Shown piece by piece: positions 57,397 through 64,000 of a DNA stretch of 64,000 nucleotides (positions are counted from its first letter, which is position 1; each line of letters opens with the position of its first letter). A model generated the notes under the pieces. The model did not search any database. It was not told the origin of the DNA and saw only the letters and a program-made list of their open reading frames with translations. The DNA comes from Pocillopora verrucosa (taxonomy: Eukaryota; Cnidaria; Anthozoa; Scleractinia; Pocilloporidae). Made by a program: the position numbers and the translations under genes. The stretch covers positions 16,027,131-16,091,130 of the forward strand of contig NC_089324.1 of NCBI RefSeq assembly GCF_036669915.1. Reading direction: 5' to 3'.

Positions 57397-60361
57397 TCAC
57401 CACAGTCCCTTCTTTGAATGGTAATAATGGTATACATAAGGAGTGCGCATGCGTTCAAACTCCAGTCCTACACTGACAAGCCGGTCCATTAGTATCCAGT
57501 CCTCTCCTCCCCAGCTGTTTTTATTCATCCCGAATCCCCCGGCTCGGTCCCAGTCCGACTTGTATAATCCTATTATCCCATAACCATACACTTGCCACAG
57601 TCCGACCAAGTTTGCCGGATTAGAACCGCAGGCCATTTGAACAATGATCGGCGTGTAAACCATACGACCTTCGATACAATGCTGAAAAAGGAAACACAGC
57701 ATGAAATGAGCCATCAAACCACAATCACCTCCGAAATCATCCTTTCCAAGACCCTGTTGTTCAGAGGATGGAAAACAATATCCGCTGGATAAATCTCTAT
57801 GGTTATCTAGTCATTGTTTTTTTATCAACGGACACAATTTTATTTTTCTTTACATATATATTTCAACTTACTTTTCGAACGCTGTTGATAAATGGCGCAG
57901 CGATATGGAGATGAAGATCCACCATGACAATAATACTGTGCGGGTTTGATACGAGTTTTATTGCCTCAGTAAAGGAATGCGTCCGCGAATATTTCCCACT
58001 CTCTCTTCTGAACATGTAATTTGTCAGAGAACTGTCCTTTAAAACCTTTTCCAAGTTGATGTCAGAGCTGTTGTAATCGTAAATCACAACATGAAGATTT
58101 TGATCGTTCGTTTCATGTATAATCTTCTCGACGTTTTTAATAAAATGATGCAGCCATCTTCCAAGATTTTTTGCTGTTGCCACCAGATAAACATCGACCG
58201 TTCTGTTCCACTGAAATCCCGTTGGGTAACAAAGTTTCTTTTCTCCTTTGGCCAAGAACACATATTCAGATAACATCACTTTGCTGCTGCTTGTTAGATC
58301 AAGCAGCTCAACTTCGATCAGATATCGGTCGCCTCTTTTTGGATCTGTCTTTCTTTCCACATTTCTTATTTTCATCAGTTCAAACCTCCTATTAAGGAAA
58401 CAAGTAACCAGTCAGATATTGAGGCAGTAATCATGAGTAACCAACGACAGCACTGATTACTGACAATTTTCCGTTCCAATTAAGATATTCTCATGCATTT
58501 CACTAAAGGAAGCCTTATGGATCAAAATGGACCAAAGTGCATCCGAGGTACACTTTGCATTTCAGTATACCTTACCCCTTTCCACCCTAACATCAGTATC
58601 AATATTCTCCATACTGTTCTCTATACATATCCTAAGGTGCTGACAAGGAGAATTTGTTTAACAATCAAGTGCTTCTTCAAGATGGCAATTAATTCCATTA
58701 ATCACTTGACCTAAATGTTTGATTCTGGGTTGAAATTGTAGGGAGACATTTTAGGAGTTGAAAGCAAAAAAATATCTATTATTATTAATACTATTATTAT
58801 CACTGTGGCTACTATTTACATTATCATTAGTATTCTTACCACCAAATTGTTATTACTATTATAATTATCATAATTATTATTATCACAATTACTATCATCC
58901 TAATTATCATTATTATTATTATTATTATTATCATAGTCCTATTACCATTACTTATTACCTTCATTATTATCATTCTCATTACACTCATTACTTCACCAAT
59001 TTACAAACCTTTAGTTCATGGTTATATCTATAGATACCAGGCAACAACAGCATGCCTCAAGTTAGCCACAGTTCAAACTATCCTTCAACAAGTCAACCAG
59101 CCCTTAAACACATTTCTTAAGATTCTGCAAGGTTCTCTTCTTCATTTGCATTTGGTTGTCCATGCAGTGGCAGGATAATAACAATGCTATGCCTAACCTG
59201 ACACACAAACCCTTCCCTGAGTCAAAATTTTCCTAAAATAAGTGAATAAATTTCCTGACAAACTACTCTTATTTTGACCATAACTGCTAAATTGTGATTT
59301 CATTACCTCGGTTCTTTACTGCCAAGTGCCTCCATGAAGGTGTAAACAACATCTTTTGTCTCATTTTCTCCAAGTGCATAAATCCAGTTTTTTTGGTCTC
59401 TAAGTTGTTCATGTTCAGGAAATGGGTATATAAATGAATGAACAACACGATATGTCACAGCTTCATATCCCGATACTCTGCGATTCAAATTGTAACTTGG
59501 TTTATACTCACAATATGGTAAGATATTTTTCACTTGCTCATGTGATAAGTGACTCATTTGACTTGGCAATTTAAAATAAATTGTTTCATTCCTTCTCAGA
59601 GCACAGGCTTGAGAATCTGGTATGTGTTCATCGTAAAAATTCAAATTAAATGAGCTGCTGTCATCCATGTTTGGGAATAAAAATGTTGAGTTTATGATTT
59701 CAAAACCAGAGCTACTTGGAGTTTTCCACAAAAGTTGTAACTTGTTAATGCTGTGAACACAAATGGCAACTATGTCTATGAAATATTTCTCTCCAGCTAC
59801 CAGATCAATTGCTGAGGAAACTTGAGAGTCTGACTTGTTTTCAGGAAATTTTCCAGCATCTAAGGATATGATCTTCATTGCTTCTTTCCAGTTCTTGTGG
59901 TAGCCAAGATGGACTTCAGCAGTGCAAAATTTAACCATGAAAAGAAACAAGCCAGATTCGTTCGGGTTTATATACCCAAACAACCTCATTTCCTTCGCCT
60001 GTGTCAAGTTGCCCGTAATTACCGTTTTTTTCAGCACAAGTCTTTGAGCTGGAGCTCTTGGAAACATAGGAAAATTACACAAAATGTCTAAGTTTTTCGC
60101 ACAAGTATCTGACCACAAATGCAAATTTAAGAAACCTGACATGTTGAGCGCTTTGGGAGATTCTTTAATCGTCATCTGCAAACCGGTCGAATTTTCTTGT
60201 GCAACTGCCGTTTTGTTTCTTTCGTTGAATAATCTGGTTAATTTATCAAATCTAACAAATACTACGAATTCAAATACTAGGAACAAAACGACTCCAACTT
60301 TCACCATTTTTCGTTTCCACAAACGTTCCAGTGCAGTTCGTACGTGATAAATTGCTTTCAT
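57397..60361 (-). CDS. B4GALNT3/4-like beta-1,4-N-acetylgalactosaminyltransferase, paralogue 2
   Basis: Exons (minus strand) 60361-59307, 58388-57872 and 57681-57397 give 618 residues. Exons 2 and 3 have exactly the lengths of paralogue 1 (517 and 285 bp), and the splice phases are identical. The start is the first ATG (MKAIYHVRTALERLWKRKMV). It has the same type II anchor, PA14-like stem (NLHLWSDTCAKNLDILCNFP) and catalytic motifs: VDLHLH in place of VDLHLD, so the second acidic residue of the DxD-like motif is His; GIIGLYKSDWDRAGGFG; WGGEDWILMDR; C-terminus YHYYHSKKGLW. The family makes LacdiNAc in the Golgi. The DLHLD-to-DLHLH change could affect metal binding if this is the true DxD. Paralogue 2 keeps Trp in WGGEDW, as in vertebrate B4GALNT3/4, where paralogue 1 has Tyr. 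Confidence 0.85.
58574..58763 (+). repeat. Dispersed repeat family B, copy 6
   Basis: 'cccctttccaccctaacatc', 'tactgttctctatacatat', 'gctgacaaggagaatttg', 'gatggcaattaattcc'. In intron 1 of paralogue 2. Confidence 0.65.
58776..58995. repeat. ATT/ATC microsatellite in intron 1 of paralogue 2
   Basis: Long runs of 'attattattattattatca' and 'tattactattataattatca'. The ~90-residue Tyr/His-rich open frame across it is a by-product of the repeat. Confidence 0.85.
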
Positions 60362-61820
60362 TTTGCGTGAGTCAAACCAGACTTGTCACTCCAAATTACA
60401 CATCAACATGATTTCCATTTACAACACTTGTTCGTAAGCTGCTCTTTTTCTACGCGGAATGGTTGAAAAAGCATTCTATGAAAGGTTGAACTAGTTACCA
60501 AGGGAACTACAGCAGCCCTGAGATTCACGGTTACAATCGTTTCGCGGCAACGATTGTCTTTTACCACGTTCTGCCAATTATAATATTGAACATAATGTCC
60601 TTTTGAAATAAAGAGCCATACCGATCAAAATTCGGTTAATGAGAGCTTCATTCCGTGATAATTCACCACCAAGGAAGCTTCGCCTCAGTTGTTATACTGT
60701 TAATACTGTTGTAAGAGTATCTCGTCCACCATTTTGAATCATTCCCAGAGTGCATTGTAGGATGCTAATGGCTCCGATGTTCCCGCGGTCAGTTTTAGAT
60801 AGAGAGGCCTTGACTGTGCTCTGTTCTGTTGTAAAGCACGCAGGAAGCGGCTAGAGCGCGAAAGAAGTGTAGAGAGAAACGCGAGACGTTGTCGTAAAAA
60901 AAAATCACGATAAAAAAAGGGAAGGGGAAGGTATAAAAAAATCACTTCACTCACATCCAGTTACGGGATTACAGGAGGAAATAATTCGAAAAAGGTGAGT
61001 TACGGGTCTGTGCACTCCAACAACAGATAGGTCCAATATTGCCGTGCTTCTGTAAGGTATTAGTATATATCTACTAGCAATCTATCAAAAATGCTGCTAG
61101 CTGATTGGCTACGCTACTCGCCATCTATTTCGACACACAGATCCCATGTTGTCGCACGTTTATTCAGCAATAGATCACAGATGACGTCAAATGTGGTACG
61201 AACAAAAAACTGTCACAAAGGCGCAGCTGAGTGTATCACTGATGTTCTTACCATATTTTGACGTCTTCTGTGGTCTATTACTCTTCAGACACAGAGCAAC
61301 ATGGAATTTATTATTTTGTTTTACACAAAAAAGAAGCAAAAATGCGTCTTCCTTCAAATCCATGTATAATTCCGCATATTATATGACAAATATTATTGCA
61401 TTTGAAGACTACATGCACTTAAGTTACAAGCCCCTAAGCTATCAATTCACAAAAAAATCTCGCTTTTGAGAGCTCCATTGAAACAGCCAAGATCAAAATT
61501 TACCAGTCCATGATTGCAAAAAGCATTCAGCGCAATTTTAGTTTGGACAGCTCAAACACGCCCGTGATGACCTCCCCCTACACAGACACATTTTTCTCCA
61601 GCTTAAAGGCTTTACTTCACTTGAGATCCGTGACTCTTTCCAATCCTTTCACCCTCACGAGCTGAATACGTATAACAAGTATTATTACAACTCTATTTTT
61701 TTCTATTGAAAAACATCATGAATAAATTAATGTAGCGGTGGATGAAATTTAAAAAAATGCTAAATTTCCGATAAATGTATCTACAATCTACATTGATTTC
61801 CCACACAAGCTGTGGAAAGG
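60362..61820. other. Gene-free interval between paralogue 2 and the terminal gene
   Basis: Contains the presumed promoter of paralogue 2, the distal end of duplication unit 2 (to about 60785), and a family F repeat (61135-61320). No exon with family similarity was found. Confidence 0.5.
61135..61320 (+). repeat. Dispersed repeat family F, copy 2
   Basis: 'cccatgttgtcgcacgttta', 'tagatcacagatgacgtc', 'gcgcagctgagtgtatcact', 'gacgtcttctgtggtctatt', 'gagcaacatggaatttatta'. Ends are partly inverted copies of each other. Related to 2700-2890. Confidence 0.55.
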
Positions 61821-63473
61821 TTATGACGACGTAGCAGGTTTGATTGTGCTCAGAAGTTGATCAGCGGCATCCACCACTCTGCTCAGATATCGTGGACCAG
61901 CGCTGACAGCATTCAAGGTTTCTTCAATTTCTGTTTGACTGTAACGATAATAAAAAGCAAGTATTCTTTGGTTAGGAGAACGCCATACAATGGAGGTGTT
62001 CAGTCCATCCTTAAACAAATTAGCCGACGTTACAAGAGCGTAACGGTAAATTTTGTGTGCCGCAGATATGCGAGAGGAAACAAATCCCAGTTTACAAAGC
62101 CGTTAACATGTAACCAGTGACAAGGCAGCAAAGGTATTCGCTGCAAAGCGCAGGAAAACACGTACCTGGCGTGCACGGGTAGAATAAAAATGGTAGAGTA
62201 TGGGCGGGACAAACAAGAAGCACGTTTACAAACAAACGCGCGAAATACAGATGCGAAGCGAGCAAACACCTCGTCGAGCAAGCAACGTAACGACAAGGAG
62301 GTTTTACACAGAACTGAACACTCTTGAAGCAAATTTTGCAACACAGTGCTTTCAAACTGAAAATAAATTGATCACGAATTCGTTAAGTTTAGGTTTAGTT
62401 ATAAAATATGATAAATTGTCCACGTGTAGCACAAACCTCAGGTGTCCAATTTTTGGTAATGCAGTAAGTGATACACAGTTTGGATAAGAAGATAGCCCAA
62501 CTTGTATATGCAACACAAACTTCACAAACGCCTTCAAACTTGAGAACTCCACAATAAGTCTGTAAAGACAGCACCAAATCATTCTTAATGCATGCAACAA
62601 CAACTATAATATGGGTTGAAGTATTTCACAATTTCCCTTTCATAACAGGACACTTAGTCACCAAGTTCACCATGATTGGACAGTTTGAAAAAAAAAAACT
62701 GGCACGTTGATTGGTGGACATGATAAACATCGTTTACGCTTAAGATACAGGCCGATGCTTTTTAAAATGGTATTCAAATTGATTCGCAGCTGTAAAGCAA
62801 GGTTACATCTTTTGGCTTGTTCATCCAACCTAAAGTTAGATGACAATTTTCGATAGTTCAGACGAGGTCTCAGACGAAAGGACGAATTGTTTTGACAAAG
62901 AATTGCATTACCTATCTTCTTCAAATGACATAAGATGTGACAGACCAATTCTGAAAAGCTCATCTCCTATCTCGTTCGACTTATGAATTATCCCTGACAC
63001 GTGCTCCAAGACCTATAGGAAGCAAATCAAAATATGAAAGATATATGGATATCAGAAATAGATTTTCTCCTAAATTTGTCCTTATCACCACAGTTAATCC
63101 CCTTAATAACTGTCACACTATAACTTAACACAACCTTCTTAATAAAAGCTACCAAACAGAGTTTCGTTCATTAACTGCATGAGCAGGTTCAAACTTTTCA
63201 GGCTGCAGATGAACTGACTCTCGTGTGTAACCATTCAAACAAAAATTGGTAAAGCAAAGTTTGCATTGGAGCCGACTGGCCAGAAGTTTTCCCGGTTTCC
63301 CTCACATGAGGCGGCTAGGAGTATCACTACTCTCCTCCCCTCGATGAAATTCTAGTCCATCGCGAGTACCTTGGCTAAATCCTTCCTTGAAGAGTACATC
63401 TGGTTGAGAATGTCCTCATTTACCAATTTTTTCACAATTGTTTGGACTTTTCCCATTCTTCCAGTAAAAGTAT
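61821..63473 (-). CDS. 3' end of an unidentified gene (last three exons)
   Basis: Minus-strand exons 63473-63370, 63012-62912 and 61938-61821 (stop TAA) join in frame with clean acceptor and donor sites. They give 107 visible codons; the gene continues beyond the window or in exons I could not find. The visible protein is helical and acidic: GRMGKVQTIVKKLVNEDILN, then VLEHVSGIIHKSNEIGDELF, then SQTEIEETLNAVSAGPRYLS and a C-terminus STIKPATSS. I recognise no domain and assign no function. Real coding status is supported by three consecutive exons in which only the splice-consistent frame is open. Confidence 0.55.
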
Positions 63474-64000
63474 CTGCATGACAAGAATAAGTAAGTAACA
63501 ACTTTATTTAGAGGGGGTAACACATGACAGTATGACTGATAAACTAGATTTAAAAATAAATACTGCCTAAAAAGTAATATCTCATCCTAGAGCAAATTTT
63601 TGGTGTCGTGTTGAATAAATACAAAATGTAGCATAAAAAATAATTTTAAAAAAAAATATTCACCTTTACCCTTCCCAAGTGCGCAGATACTGACATATAT
63701 CCGTGGCTGTCATGCACGCATAACCAGATGCCTTTGGGTCTCATCATTCTTGGTATCAACATTTTTTTGCTTTCAGGTGTATCTTAATACCTCCATTGAG
63801 GAACAAATTAACTTAGTAATCAAAGTCCTTTTCAAGTACCTGCTGTAGTGAAATTCAGTTTAACACTCCTAACATCCTGATGATGAAATACACCTTCTGT
63901 ATTGGTAAGGGAAAAGTGGTAACACATACATTAAAATCAAGAAACCTTTGAAAGTCATAATTACTAAATTGCACCTCCTCAAACCTTCCTAGACACCATC
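63474..64000. other. Right end of window, probable intron
   Basis: AT-rich sequence with no convincing exon on either strand. It is presumably intronic sequence of the minus-strand gene ending at 61821. Confidence 0.4.

Noticed and set aside
58758..59033. 91-codon Tyr/His-rich open frame
   Set aside because: It is translated ATT/ATC microsatellite inside intron 1 of glycosyltransferase paralogue 2.
62030..62355. Two overlapping minus-strand frames of 87-104 codons, Cys/Leu/Phe-rich
   Set aside because: No similarity to any family I know and no splice context. They lie in the intron between exons 62912-63012 and 61821-61938 of the terminal gene.
1..64000. CRISPR arrays, operons, ribosome binding sites or other prokaryotic features
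   Set aside because: The intron-rich genes, SINEs and animal protein families show this is eukaryotic nuclear DNA, and the tandem repeats lack the repeat-spacer pattern.

Overview
The window is animal nuclear DNA. Every gene is split by short GT-AG introns, intergenic space is AT-rich, and old repeats are abundant. Protein sequences (GRASP55, ACSF3, Notum and B4GALNT3/4 relatives) are metazoan. The SINE and retroelement tails look like those of cnidarians, probably a stony coral or sea anemone; that placement is inference from remembered repeat types, not a search.

Layout, left to right. (1) 744-13361, plus strand: the 3' part of a Trio/kalirin-type Rho guanine nucleotide exchange factor (DH-PH) with a long helical, TPR-like C-terminal tail; 21 exons whose phases all agree. 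(2) 15251-22452, plus: complete ACSF3, the mitochondrial malonyl-CoA synthetase, 11 exons, 575 codons. (3) 24414-32506, plus: the most unusual gene, a 13-exon frame joining a secreted Notum-type carboxylesterase to a transmembrane helix and then a complete ABCG-type half transporter (1131 codons). (4) 34984-36966, plus: a two-exon orphan type I membrane protein. (5) 37480-39700: a tandem satellite of about 240 bp units. (6) 42837-47561, plus: complete GORASP2/GRASP55, 11 exons. (7) 49112-53027 and 57397-60361, minus: two tandem paralogues of a B4GALNT3/4-like PA14-domain glycosyltransferase, with identical exon structure. A third exon fragment sits inside an intron of the first. (8) 61821-63473, minus: the last three exons of an unidentified gene that continues past the window.

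The genes are unrelated housekeeping, signalling and secretory-pathway genes and do not form a pathway. Between and inside them lie several dispersed repeat families: tRNA-derived SINEs; three short families sharing AACCCTTT-type ends; foldback MITEs, one with a perfect 8-bp target duplication; a CCAAT-rich family; a degenerate minisatellite at three loci; a Penelope-like reverse transcriptase/GIY-YIG remnant; and three hammerhead-like retroelement tails. Exon boundaries were placed by eye from splice signals, reading-frame continuity and family similarity. No transcript evidence was available.
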